Shown one piece after another: positions 1 through 46,600 of a stretch of DNA of 64,000 nt (position 1 is the stretch's first letter; each line of letters opens with the position of its first letter). Location: contig JAJKFH010003083.1 in NCBI GenBank assembly GCA_023333565.1, positions 930,001 through 994,000 of the forward strand, in the 5' to 3' direction. A program made the translations under genes and the position numbers. The notes under the pieces were generated by a model. That model was not told the origin of the DNA. It searched no databases and saw nothing but the letters and a program-made list of their open reading frames with translations. The stretch is from Puffinus mauretanicus (taxonomy: Eukaryota > Chordata > Aves > Procellariiformes > Procellariidae).

Positions 1-1711
1 ATGCGTTTGCCAAGAAGGGAACTGGCCGGTTGGATGAGGAGTCACCACCTCTGTTGTCAAAGAACAAGGTAGAGGAGATACACCACTAATCTACCGAATA
101 TTCATGTGGCCCCTGGCGCTTCTTCTGTGACCCCACATCTCTCGGGGCTGTACGTTTAATGGGCAAGTGGAAGCTGCTGCTTCTGGGCAAAGGAAGAGAG
201 GCCGTGGTCAAAAAAATAACCTGCCCTTGTGGTTGTTTTATGCTGGAGGACATAGGTGTTCGGAGATGGTGAAAAGCTGTGTACTTATATCCGAGAACAA
301 AGCAGCCCTGAATAATCTAGTTAAGAACTCCTACTCCTCGGTTGATCGAATGATTAGTTAACTTCAGAAGAGTCTGTAAGAGGTCATGCTTGGGGCACTT
401 GCTATAAATGGGAAGAACTAGTGGCAAGCCGGTCTGTTAAATTAATTCACCCCCTTCTAATCTTTTGCTGTCATCCCCTTTAAATTATTACCTGTGGGTA
501 TGATGTCATTATTATGAGTTTGCTCCAGAGCTGTGTAATATATCTGGTTAACTGTACTTTTTTAGATGCAAATTTTGGACCATTAGGAGAATGGGAGTAT
601 GTTTATCTCCAATATGATATCGCTTCCCGTGACAGTTTGTAATGTAATCCCAGGAGTTTATTAATTTTCCTTGGAGTGCAAATTTGAATACACCGCTGTG
701 TCCAGGTTATTGTGCTGTTTGGCACCGCCTCCCTACAAACTACTGATTTAGCTATGAAAAATTCTGAGTTTCCTATTTTCCCAAGTAAAAAATACTGCTC
801 TTCCTTCTATTTGCATAGTGCATGGATATAGCACTCCACTGCAGCTATCTGATAATATTTAACAGTTGGAAAGGTGTTTTACAGTTGTTACTAATATTCT
901 AGAGTGAAATCAATTATGGAGATAAATTCATTTAAGAGAAGTGGAGAACGGTTAACCGCCTACTAAAAATGGAGTGAAGTCAAGGTATTAACGCGGATGT
1001 CATGTTTGGCTTTTTTATTAGACGTGTAAAGTAAGAATGAATGTTTCTTGAGGATGAATGTTTTGGAAGCGCTATGAAGATGAAAGTACAAAATTGAATT
1101 AAATGATTTAAAATCATCCGGTAGGCAAAGGGAAGTTATATGTGCATTAAGTCATATAAAAATCCTTAGGAAGAGGGACATATTTTTGTTAAGCTTGTTA
1201 CATGTGTCACTGCCTCTATATAAAGGAATAAAATTCCTGGTTAGCATCAGAGTATTTTGGTGAAGGCTGATCTTCCAGAGCTTTCAAGTCAGAGGATGAA
1301 GGAGCTGTTTTGGAAAGCGAGAAGCTGACAATATCTTCGCAGGTATTGCTGGAACTGATTTGCTGCACTTTGCAAACAGAATTAAAGCAAAGGCATAGCT
1401 TCAGTGGGAGTCGTATATATAACATCATACATATATAATGTAACACACACAATAATTTAGATGATAAATACTCTTTTTCACTCCTTATGGAAATGCCTCA
1501 GTAAGAGCATGAAGGATGGCGGGGTTTGCAGATCTGTACCATAAGCATCTTACCTGGCAGGGGCAGCTGGAACTGGCCTTTCCAGGGGAATATGCTACTA
1601 GAAGGCGGCATCAGTTTAAAAGAGCAACATCGTTTCGGAGAGAATGGGAAGAAAAAGAAGGGAAAGAAAAGGTTCATCACAGAAGCATCGTACCGTCCCC
1701 ACTGGCTGTGA

Positions 1712-1745
1712 GGAATGAATTTCTTATGTGGGAATGAATTTCTTA
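1712..1745. repeat. Two-copy direct repeat, 15 bp
   Basis: GGAATGAATTTCTTA occurs at 1712-1726 and again at 1731-1745, separated by four bases (TGTG). It is a local duplication in intron sequence. Confidence 0.85.
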
Positions 1746-2740
1746 CTCCTTTTTCACACGTCGTCTTTGGAGACAGCCAAAGACCAGCAGGTCTCTTCTC
1801 ATTAATGTCTGACAAACCTTAAGAGTATTCATCGAGGAAGAAAATTACTTGTGGTAATTTAACTAATATGCGAGTAAATCGGAGGCTTTAACTACCTAAT
1901 AAGAAAATATTGTATTTCTTCAGGCCTCACTGAAGAGCCTCAGATTTTTTTTTCCAGTTAATGCATATGGTTAGTGCATAGTGCTAAATAGTTTGGTGCC
2001 TGCATCAGTATCATCTTCAACTTTCCATCCTTCAGCATGTAAGTTGTCAGTTTACTCTCTTATTTTTAATTAAGAAGTCAGATGATAAGTTGTAAACTCT
2101 CAAGCGGTGTTACTCGTGATTTCTCTTAAAACCATTAGCTATTTTCACTGATTTTTTTTCTTTTTTTTTCTCTTGTCTGGTGCAAAAGATGACACGTATC
2201 ACAAACACTTAAGCTGAAATATGTACAAAAGACAGTGAAGCATCTCTGTGCTTCCCATCCTCGTGTGATCGATGAGCTGTGGGGGAGGACAGCACTGGAT
2301 GGGCTGGAGGACAACTTCTTGCAATGGTTGGCTGCCTTTCTGGGTATTAGAAGGATTACCCAAAATAGAGACCAGCCGAATAATTTTGGCTCCAGTGCCC
2401 ACAGATGGATTTTCAAACTGTCTGATACTTGTTATAGATGGGGAGAGAAGAGGGGGGTAGGATGCCTTATAAATAACTCGGGGAAAAGATGCTCTGTCGA
2501 ACAGTCTGCAGTGTGGTAAACACTCGCTTGTGCAGAAACAGGGGCAGTTTTCCAAGCTGGTCATAAACTGCATTGCTTCAGACAGTTTATAAATATTTGT
2601 CTCCAAAATGTGCGTGCAGAGCTTGCAGTTAAAGTGGAGCACAAAGCAAAATAAGGAGTTGCTATTTACAGTGCAAAAATCCTTTCTCACATCACAGTGC
2701 ATATTTCAAAGAAAAAAACCCAAAACCTTTTTTCTGTGGG

Positions 2741-2758
2741 TTTTTTTTTTTTTTTTTT
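2741..2758. repeat. Poly(T) run, 18 bases
   Basis: Eighteen consecutive T after CTGTGGG. No flanking duplication was seen that would mark it as a retroposon tail. Confidence 0.9.
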
Positions 2759-4298
2759 GTTCCCTCTGACTTGACTTGGTTTTCTTTGTAGTGGAAGAAT
2801 AGCCAGTAGTCTGGTTCGGAGGCAGCGTTTCAAGTGAGATGAGCCCGGCGGTGATATGTGGTGTTCTCCTCCGGAGCATCCCCTTTGGGGTTGTTCCAGC
2901 ACTCGCTCTCTTGTTAGGAAAAAATTGAACACGCTGTATACCAGGATAATGAGGTTCTGGTGTCCTTTTGACAGCTGGAGCTCTTGGCAGCTGTTTTTCA
3001 TCCTCCCTTCCAACTTTTGTCGGCAGGAGGAAGGAGGCTGAAGACAAAGCAGCGGTGTTTGCTGGAGCTTCGGGAAGCCGGTGTGTTGAGGCTGAGCGCT
3101 GGGCAGCACCTCGGGTGGCTTTTTTTTCCCCTTCTTTCTCACACTCATTGTCCTTAATATGAATCCTCTGCCTTGTTGGAAGAGATCGGCTATTATGCAG
3201 AGAATAACCCTGGCTTCTCTTGTCACTGCAGTAGTCATTCAGACGGGCGAGTGCTGGGAACGGGCAGTGAGATACTTGGGGATGGAGAGAGGAGGCGAAT
3301 GTGCATTTGTCTTGGCTGCCCCCGTAAATTGGCACAGGACCCTTAAAATAAGACACTTGGATTTTTCAGGCTGTCACATCCTTCAAGTTCAACCTTTTGC
3401 TGTATCGTACAGGGTAGGGAAGTTATCCTGCACATCCTTGCCCTGTCCCGTGGCATCCACTCGAGTTGAGCGGTGCCTTTGAGAAGGTACGGGGCGCTGC
3501 TGAGAGCTCAGGGGAGGAGGAGGATGCTGTTTGCCTGCGCGGTTTGTTAAAAACATTGAGATACTGCTGTTATAACGTGTGCTTTCGCACTTAGCTGTCT
3601 TCGTGCAAATATCCTGGTCTGCTGGTAACTCAGATAGTTCTGCATTACTTGTTATTCTGCTGGCGCTGTCGCAGGGGTTGTATTTGGGCTGATGCAGCCT
3701 GCGGGACTTTTGGAGAGCCCTTTGCTCTGGGTGGGTCAGCCCCCGCCTGCAGCTCAGCTTGCCGCACAGCCCCAGGGACGGAGGAGCTTCCAGCCACGGC
3801 AGGCAGCAAGGAGGGGGTGCCCTTGGGTAGAAAACCCCTGGTTTTGTGCACAAGGGGAAAGGAAACGCGATGTGAGCTAACTGGTGTTGGTGTGAACTAA
3901 CAAGAATGGGCAGTAAAGTAGGAGTGGACGCTCCAAAACATGTGCAGGCTTTTTTCTTCCCTGCGGTTGCCTCGGCTTTCCCTCCTTCTGTGGCTTCACT
4001 GGGAACAAGCTGCTCTCTGCTGACCAGGTGTAGGATCAGTGCTACAATACTCATCTGCAAACTGGGTGAACTGTTTCTTAAAACTTATTTTAAGCATTTC
4101 TTTCTCTAAAGAGGACTGAAAAAACCAAAGCTTAAATTCAGCCAAATTTTTGAATTGTCATGTCTTTTAAGAATTGTTTCAGGCAAAAATAAAATAATAG
4201 AGGATGACACGCCTGAGCCTGGAGTACTTCGTACTGATACTTGACAGTATAAGTCCCAGTGATGTTTTTGATGCTAACATCCTCCCTCTTATTTTTAG

Positions 4299-39701
<35,403 letters not shown>

Positions 39702-40250
39702 CGGGGTCGGGGAGGAGCGCCCGGCTTCCCTGTCTCAGCTCTGCCACCACCGCCTGCAGGCAACCACTGCCGCTGCTGCAGACACCTGCGGGGTGGCACC
39801 AGGCTCGGCCGAGCCCAGACTTTTCGTAACGGGAGATTTTTGTAAATCCAAGTTAGAAATCAAAGCCTGTTGTATTCGCAGCTTCTGCTTGCCGCTGGCC
39901 CCTTAATATTGCTCTTTCTCAGGAAAAAGAAAAGGACTTTCCTTACTGCTGTCAACTCCGCTTCGTGATGCACCCTCCCTGCAGAGCTGGGCATCGCGCG
40001 AGCTGGTGGGGCTGCACCCAGATTGCTTTTATTTAATGTTATTACAAAATGGCATGAGGTTTATTTTAATTCTTAGATCGCTCCTAAGAAAGAAGCGGTG
40101 GGATAGACTGTACCGCTGGGACCTCGCAGCCAGAGGCTGGAGCAGCCAGGTGGTAGAGCACCCCTGGATGTCGGTCGGCTACATGCTGTGTGCTCCCCAA
40201 GACTCTTGGGGGTGTAAGAGTGTGCTCTTTTTTTAAAATTCCGTGGGGAA
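39702..40250 (+). other. MICU1: MICU1 3'UTR (3' end uncertain)
   Basis: Sequence after the TAG stop. No AATAAA or ATTAAA occurs between the stop and the DNAJB12 start codon. Only rare variant hexamers are present: AAGAAA at 40086-40091, and TTTAAA near 40232 followed by GU-rich sequence (GGCCGTTGTGTACC). The end given here is a guess set by that second candidate. Confidence 0.4.
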
Positions 40251-40377
40251 TGGCCGTTGTGTACCGGGCACGGGCTAAAAGATGTTATGTACCCTGTAAG
40301 GCATCGTGTAAAGGTGTTGCTCACAACAGCACGGCTGGCTCCTCTCGTTATTGCTTCAGGCCTTCCCCTCAGGCTGC

Positions 40378-40386
40378 CGCCATTTT
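40378..40386 (+). promoter_or_regulatory. YY1-type site
   Basis: CGCCATTTT matches the YY1 core. It is one of two copies 37 bases apart upstream of the DNAJB12 start codon. Confidence 0.55.
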
Positions 40387-40414
40387 GGAAGGGGGATCCC
40401 CCCCCCTCGCCCAG

Positions 40415-40423
40415 CGCCATCTT
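40415..40423 (+). promoter_or_regulatory. YY1-type site
   Basis: CGCCATCTT is the second YY1 core match. YY1 sites of this type often lie just downstream of TATA-less starts. Confidence 0.55.
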
Positions 40424-40508
40424 AGGCTCCGCCTCGCGGCCGCGCCCGTGACGCCATCAGGCCGCGCGCGGCTCCGCCCCCTCGGCCCCCCGCCCGCCCG
40501 CCGCCGCC

Positions 40509-40641
40509 ATGGAGTCGAACAGGGACGAGGCGGAGCGGTGCATCGGCATCGCGCTGGCCGCCGCCAAGGCCAACCAGCCCGACAAGGCCCGCCGCTTCCT
40601 GGAGAAGGCGCAGCGCTTGTACCCCTCGCCGCGGGTCCGCG
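40509..40641 (+). CDS. DNAJB12: DNAJB12 coding exon 1
   Basis: Encodes residues 1-44, [10 protein letters not shown] through YPSPRVR, and ends in phase 1 (G|TT for Val45). Donor GTGAGC. The start context is near-optimal (GCCGCCATGG). Confidence 0.96.
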
Positions 40642-43600
40642 GTGAGCGCCGGGGAGCTGGGGGGGTGTCGGGGCGGGGGGGGGGGGGGGTGGCCCGGGGG
40701 AGCGGGGCCTGCGCCGCCGCCGGGCGCCGCCGCGCCTGACCTCTCACCCGCACCGCGCCTGCGCCGTGCGCCCTGCGGGGGGGGGGGTCCGCCCGTGGCA
40801 GGCCGGGCAGGCGAGTCCGCCACGGGGAGGGGCGGGGGGCGCCATGAGGGGCTCGGGGCGGGCGGGCGGGTGTCTGCCGTCGGTCTTCCCCTCCCCGGGG
40901 GGAGATGGGGCTGCTGTGCCCCCCGGGGCTGCTGTTTACCGGCTGTAAGCTGTTAGCGGTGGCGTGTGTCTCCCTGGTGCTGCCTCTCACCGAGTCACGG
41001 GCCCTTTCGTTAACTAGGGCGGGCGTGGGGATGCGAGGAGAGGGTTTCTGACCAGAGAGGAGGGCGGGAAGAGGTGCGCCAGGAGCAGAGCGCGGTGGGT
41101 TTAGTACCTCCCTAAATCCTCGCTGTTCTTGTGGCCCTGACCCGCGGGCGGGCTGTGGGGCCGCGGGCACGGTTGCTCGTGGGAGCATGGCTGCGAGGAT
41201 GTCGGCGTGGGGAGAGAAGGGGCTCGGCAAGGCGGAAAAGAAGTTCTCGGTGGGGCTGCAGAAGGCTTCCCTCCTCTCCTCTCCTGGCGTTTGGGCTCTC
41301 CGGCAGCTCCGTCCCTCCCGCAGAGGTGCAACCGCACCGGCTCTGGGCGAAGCTGCAGAATCCCCTCCTCGAGCACCTCAGCCCGAGCAGCGGCGGGCAG
41401 TGGTTTCACGCAGTTTGTAAGGCAGGCAAACAGACCTTGTTTGAGCTTACGTGCTCGAGTGTGCTTGTTTTCCCCGGCTATTCCGCTCGGCAAGCGTCGC
41501 TTCTGGTTTCCTACACAGCGCAGCTACTGCAGTTTGTTTCAGCACGCATAAAAAACAACCTTCCTTCTGGAGGACCTTCTGCCAGTTTTATGGGTTTTGA
41601 GGAACGATCTCATTTCCTGGAAGCTTTATGGCATACGTAATTAATGTGTCACAAAAGCAACTGGGAAGTGGCTTGTAGAAGCAGCCGAACACAATTCTTT
41701 CTTCATGTATTCTTACGTTGCAGAAATTTATGCAAAGGGCTGTAGATTTTTTTTTTTCTTTTTCCTTTTTGACAGACCTTATCTGAGTTTTGGTTCTTCA
41801 GCTGTGTTTTGCAGCTTGTTTGTCCTGCGGAGAGCCCAGGGCTTCCTGTAATCCTCAGTTCGGTTGCACCAGGCCTCTTTCCATTCCCTCAAACGCAGTG
41901 TATCAGCCTGTCGTACATGCGGTGTGGTTTTACTTCCCATTCAGAGTTTATACTTTCTGCGAAATTACTGGGTAGGAAAAGTGACTTTTGGAGGAAAAAG
42001 TGTGGCATAGCACATAGAAAGGCCCACCCTGAGAAGGATTGCTCTTCCTGAGGAGCTCTGCTAGGGCGTCCACCAGAAAAGCAGATCTGGATGACAGCAA
42101 GCACCCGTTTGCAGTGTAAAGCAGTCACGTTTTGCCCTAATCCTGTGGCCTGGGACAGCCAGGATAAAAGGTGGGATATGTACTGCTACAGAACTGGAGC
42201 ATAGGGGAGGAAAGGGGGACAGCAGGGCGAGTTAATGTTAAATACAGTGTGCTAATTTGTGGCCAGACCCAACCAAGCTGCTGGTACGAGTTTCCCATCT
42301 GAGCTGCCGTCCAAGGACCCTTCGCTTGATGTCCTGCTGGTTCCTCGCCCGTGCGCTTCGGGTCCGTAGTTGGGAAACGTTGCCGAAGGTTCCGCAATTC
42401 TATGGTGGTCGTTGAGTCTTCCCTGTGCCCCTGGGAAATCTCTTCTCTTTCTCGTGAATTACGTTGGGTTTGGCAACGATCAGCGACGTGGACCTTGCAC
42501 AGCCGGCGCTTTAAACTCTGACCCTGGCTGGGTCCTACAGGTGTCGTCACAGGATCAGCAACGGGCTTTGCAAGGGGATTTCAGCACAAATCTTCTCCTA
42601 CATAAACGCAGCTGGGCACGCTGCTATAGACAAAGTCCTACTGGTTGCCTTCAGGTGGGAATTTTGGAAAAATTAACAGAAGTTGAACAAATGTTGGCTA
42701 ATAAGCGAAGAAGAGTGATCCATAGCACATGCTTGGTGGGGAGTTTAGTTGGCAGAACTGAAAACTAATTCAGCAGTCTCTGCTTCAGTAGTTTATGAAT
42801 TTGTGCTGTGCTGTGACTGTACGGAGGACCAGCGTGGCTTTGGGATGCAGGAGCGATAGGACTGAGGCTGTAGAGCAAAGCAGGACTGAGCTGTGGCCAT
42901 ACGTGGACCTGTGTGGTTGGTTTTGGGAACTACGCTACCAAAAATCTCTTGACAAGCTGTAGGGAAGTGAGCCCAAAACAGCAAGAGTGGGGTGGGTGTA
43001 GGGACGGCCTCGCGACACGAGGTTTAAAAGTGCCTGGTGGTTTGCTCCGGGTTTGGAAGGAACAAAAGCAGAGATTGTAATTTTGTGAACATTCTAGTGG
43101 TGTGAATATGAGCGAGGAAAAGATTTATTTTTCTGAAAGCTGAAATCCGTGAAGCCCCCAAGCTCCAAAGCTCATCCAGTGAGTTGCTGCTTGTTAACCT
43201 GCTGTCATTTTTATCCTTCGTCCTGTAACAATTGCCTGTATTGGCTGTTGGATTACTGAGCGGTTTTTTCTTGCCCCTACAAGCTCTGCGGGGCAGATAG
43301 GATATCTTGGCTCGTCTCTTGGCCTGCAAGCGTTGTTTGCGCTTGCATAAAGAACGTGATACCCCCATAGTGCAAGGTCTGTAATGTGCAATCTGCAGGA
43401 GGAGATGAAACGTCCTTCTCGGTTCTAGGCTCTGGATAAAGGACTGCAGGCTCGTCAGGTTACTGATGCCTTTGTAAATAATGTTGTCTGGTTTTAATTG
43501 TATTACACGTGCCTATTCCTTTTAATGGGGGTGCAATATATAAACTTCAGAAACTATAGGCATGAGGAGATCGGTCTGATATTTGGTTAAAAAAGGACAA

Positions 43601-46600
43601 AAATAGTTTTAAAAGATGGCGCTATCCAGTTGCCAGGGAAATGTGTGATGGAAAGATTCGTTGTGCTTGGAGGACCCTCACTTGGTTTCACAGCATTGTC
43701 ACCTGTGCGGTTAGGCCAGGCCTGAATGTTTGTCCCCTGTCGGCTGAAAAGGACAGAGGACAGCATCTGAGCCTTGCAAGGAGGCGGCGATAGTCTGCAG
43801 CAGTTTACCCAATATGCCTGCACACCCCACTTAAGAAAAGGGAAGCTGGATTTATGCAATTCGTATTTGGTAATTGAGAGAGAAGATGGTTTTCACAGCT
43901 TCTTCTACACACATCAAATACAGTACAAGAGAACAAAGCACCCTTCTGACTCATGCGTTACGGGTCCTACCGTGCTGCCAGCAATCAGTGCTGCAGCTCT
44001 CTGTCCCCGAAAGGGGAGTGTCCCTGGCATCCCACGGTATTATTTTCTAAGCTTTCTAAAGATGCGGCATTGTCACATAATTTGCCCAGCACAGTAGACT
44101 CTCAAAGGCAGGAGATAAAGAAGAATAATATACTTTATAATATGCTACAGAACAAATGTGGAAATGCTTCACTGTTAAGGAGAGACGTGGGAAAAAAAAG
44201 GAGAGGACAAGGATGCACTGCTTTGGTGATCCACTGTGGCTGCCGGACTGTCCGGCTGGGTAGGCCTGGGATTTTGGTGGAGGTTGCGTGCGTTGGGAGA
44301 AGCGGGCAATGTCTAGAGCAGCAGCCCTCACATCTGGGCCAGAAGCAGCAGGAGCTCAAGGGTGGGTTGAAAAGGTGAGGGTCTTTCTGACGAAGGATGG
44401 GGGGTCTTAGAGCGGTGGCAGAGGTGAAGAGGGGTCTCTATGGGAGCGTGGGAAGGGCAGATTGAGCTTGGCAGTCTCTTAACTTTTTTTTTTCCCTTTT
44501 CATTTTTCTCATTTCAGTTCTGCTTGAATCACTCAACAAGAACGAGCAATCAGCCAATGGCCAGTCCCAATCCAGGGAGTCCGCAAATTCCCACTTCAAG
44601 AAAATGAGCGGAGACTTCCCGTCGGCCAACGGAGAGGCTGGTGGGGAGGCCCCCAAGGGCTACACTCAGGACCAGGTGGATGCAGTGAAGAGGTGTGTGC
44701 GCAGCTCTCCATGGCTTCAACTTGTAGTTTGAGTTTATTACGTGATACCAGTCTGTTTTTCACGATGTTTGAAAGCTGTAATGATGGAACATGAAGGAGG
44801 AAGACAGAAAGAGTAGGTAGAGTTGGACAACAACTCATGTTCTGTGCTGTGTTGTAAGGAGATCTGGTCAGCTTTGAACCGTATCGAGTGGTTTTTCATT
44901 CACTAGGTGTTTAAAAAGGTATCTAGGAGGATTTATAGCTACAGCAGCCCTGGGAGGCAGCTGGGTTGGGTCTACGAGGGATGAGATTTTTCCCCCAAAG
45001 GTATGTACGAGGGCTAGAACTGTAGGCACGTAGGCCTTTTCCAGGCTGAGGTCCAAAGAGGCATTTTGGATGCATTCATCTCATGACTTAACATTAATGT
45101 TTGCTTTAGTGTTACGCAATAATACTGTGAAAAATCCCATGTGGTCCTGAGATCCTGTAGGTGGAAGTCACGGCTTGTAGCTTGCAGTAGGCAGCCCTCC
45201 TGCTCTAAGCTTTGCTCTAGTAGCAAGTGACAGGACACATCCTTCTTCCTCTCTTCTGATGATATTCTGCTCATGGTCTCTTTTAGAGCCCGATAAAGTA
45301 GAAATCCACCGCAGGATGCTTCACTCTATTAGCACGGTACACTTCTAAAGCTTCTGCTGGAAAGTCCCAGGACATGTTTATCCAGTCACCAGCTTCCCCA
45401 ACCCTGTTTCAAGCTGTTCTTTATTCCTTTCTACCATTTGCAAATACTGGAAGTTGAAGAACTGAACTGCAGGCGCAGTCACTTGGTAAACTTTGTTTAA
45501 GGTTATGGGCATGGTCTGAATTGCGCAAGAGCTGCTCTGGCTAATGGACTTACGGGGATGCTTGTTACGTCATCCGTTTCTCCAAAAACCCAGCCTGTGC
45601 TGTTCTGTTTCATCGAAGTCACATGAGGAGGAACCATCGCTGGGCTGCGAGTGTACCCAGAACGAGCTGGGCTGCTCACACAGGCCTGGGCAGCTCCCTC
45701 TTTCTTCCTCTAGAATTCAGCTGATGTTATTTTTAGGTCTGTGAATTAACTGAGTCTGAGGAGAGGGGGAAAAAGGCCGATAGCCCAGCTATCTTTCAGA
45801 TCCCGGCCTGCCGTTTGTAGTCCCTCCCAAATAGCCTCCAAAACATGAGCATGATGAATCTGAAGCTTATTTGCCAATCACATTCTTCAGCGGTTGATAT
45901 CATTGCCTGAGGAGAGGCCCTTCTACCCCTACTGGCTTGACTTGTTCTGTGAGAGTGTTTGTGTGCTAGTAATGCAGGCACAGCGGGAATGAGTCGGTGA
46001 AAAAAATTGGGTCACCCTCTGAGGAATTAGAGCTGAGTAAACCAGAGTTCGCTGAACAACTTTGATCGAAACTGTGATGCGTGAGATGTTGCAGAGTCGA
46101 CGTATTCAATGTAAAGTGGTTTTCACAGCTGAAACCAACTGTCCGTGTTTTCTCCCCTCTCTACTGGCAGGGTAAAGCAATGCAAAGATTACTATGAAAT
46201 TCTGGGAGTAAACAGAGAAGCTTCTGATGAGGACCTGAAAAAGGCTTACCGGAAACTTGCACTGAAATTTCACCCAGACAAGAACCATGCACCAGGGGCT
46301 ACAGAGGCATTTAAAGGTAAAGAACATTTCCAACTTTGTGATTTGCCCTCAACTATCAGGCGATGGTGCCGAGTTAGGCTATCAAGAGCTCTTGAAAACA
46401 ACCTCACGAGTCAGGTAAAGTGAAATAAAGCTGCTCTTAGTAAAGTTGTATCTTTTCTTCTGAGCTGGTTATATTATGAACAAAGTATACTCTAAGCTTA
46501 AAATACTAAACACAGGTTGGCCACGGATAGGCTTCACCTCTGCTAGTCAGACAAGAAGAAGCCTTTCTTCCTTTTCTCCTAGCAGCCCTTCCTGTGTGTT

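Larger units (their letters stand above)
1..4298 (+). other. MICU1: MICU1 intron, 3' part (window starts inside it)
   Basis: The window opens inside the intron before the exon at 4299. I looked for the preceding exon (EF-hand 1, the DLNGDGE region) and do not see it here. Open frames of up to 223 codons on the minus strand (for example 2706-3356 and 3389-4060) resemble no family I know and lack supporting features. It holds an 18-base T run (2741-2758) and a small direct repeat (1712-1745). Confidence 0.85.
40370..40950. promoter_or_regulatory. DNAJB12: DNAJB12 promoter and CpG island
   Basis: A GC- and CpG-dense block spanning the 5'UTR, exon 1 and the start of intron 1. No TATA box lies upstream of the start codon. 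Visible motifs are two YY1 sites of the form CGCCATNTT (40378-40386 and 40415-40423), a TGACG half-site (40449-40453) and a GC box in reverse (CCGCCCC, 40474-40480). This is the pattern of a housekeeping promoter. The transcription start is not resolved. Confidence 0.8.

Noticed and set aside
2706..3356. 216-codon minus-strand open frame in a MICU1 intron
   Set aside because: Lysine runs come from the T18 tract, no known domain, and it overlaps other frames of similar length. Chance frame.
3389..4060. 223-codon minus-strand open frame
   Set aside because: Proline/serine-rich with no recognisable family, no promoter or splice context. Treated as chance.
40457..41230. 257-codon minus-strand open frame over the DNAJB12 promoter
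   Set aside because: CpG-island sequence is poor in stop codons on both strands. Pro/Arg/Ala/Gly-rich translation is the usual artefact. An antisense transcript is possible but unsupported.
46317..46423. Open-frame extension of DNAJB12 exon 3 into the intron
   Set aside because: AAAG|GTAAAG is a good donor and splicing to 49465 restores the conserved J domain. The extension is unspliced intron.
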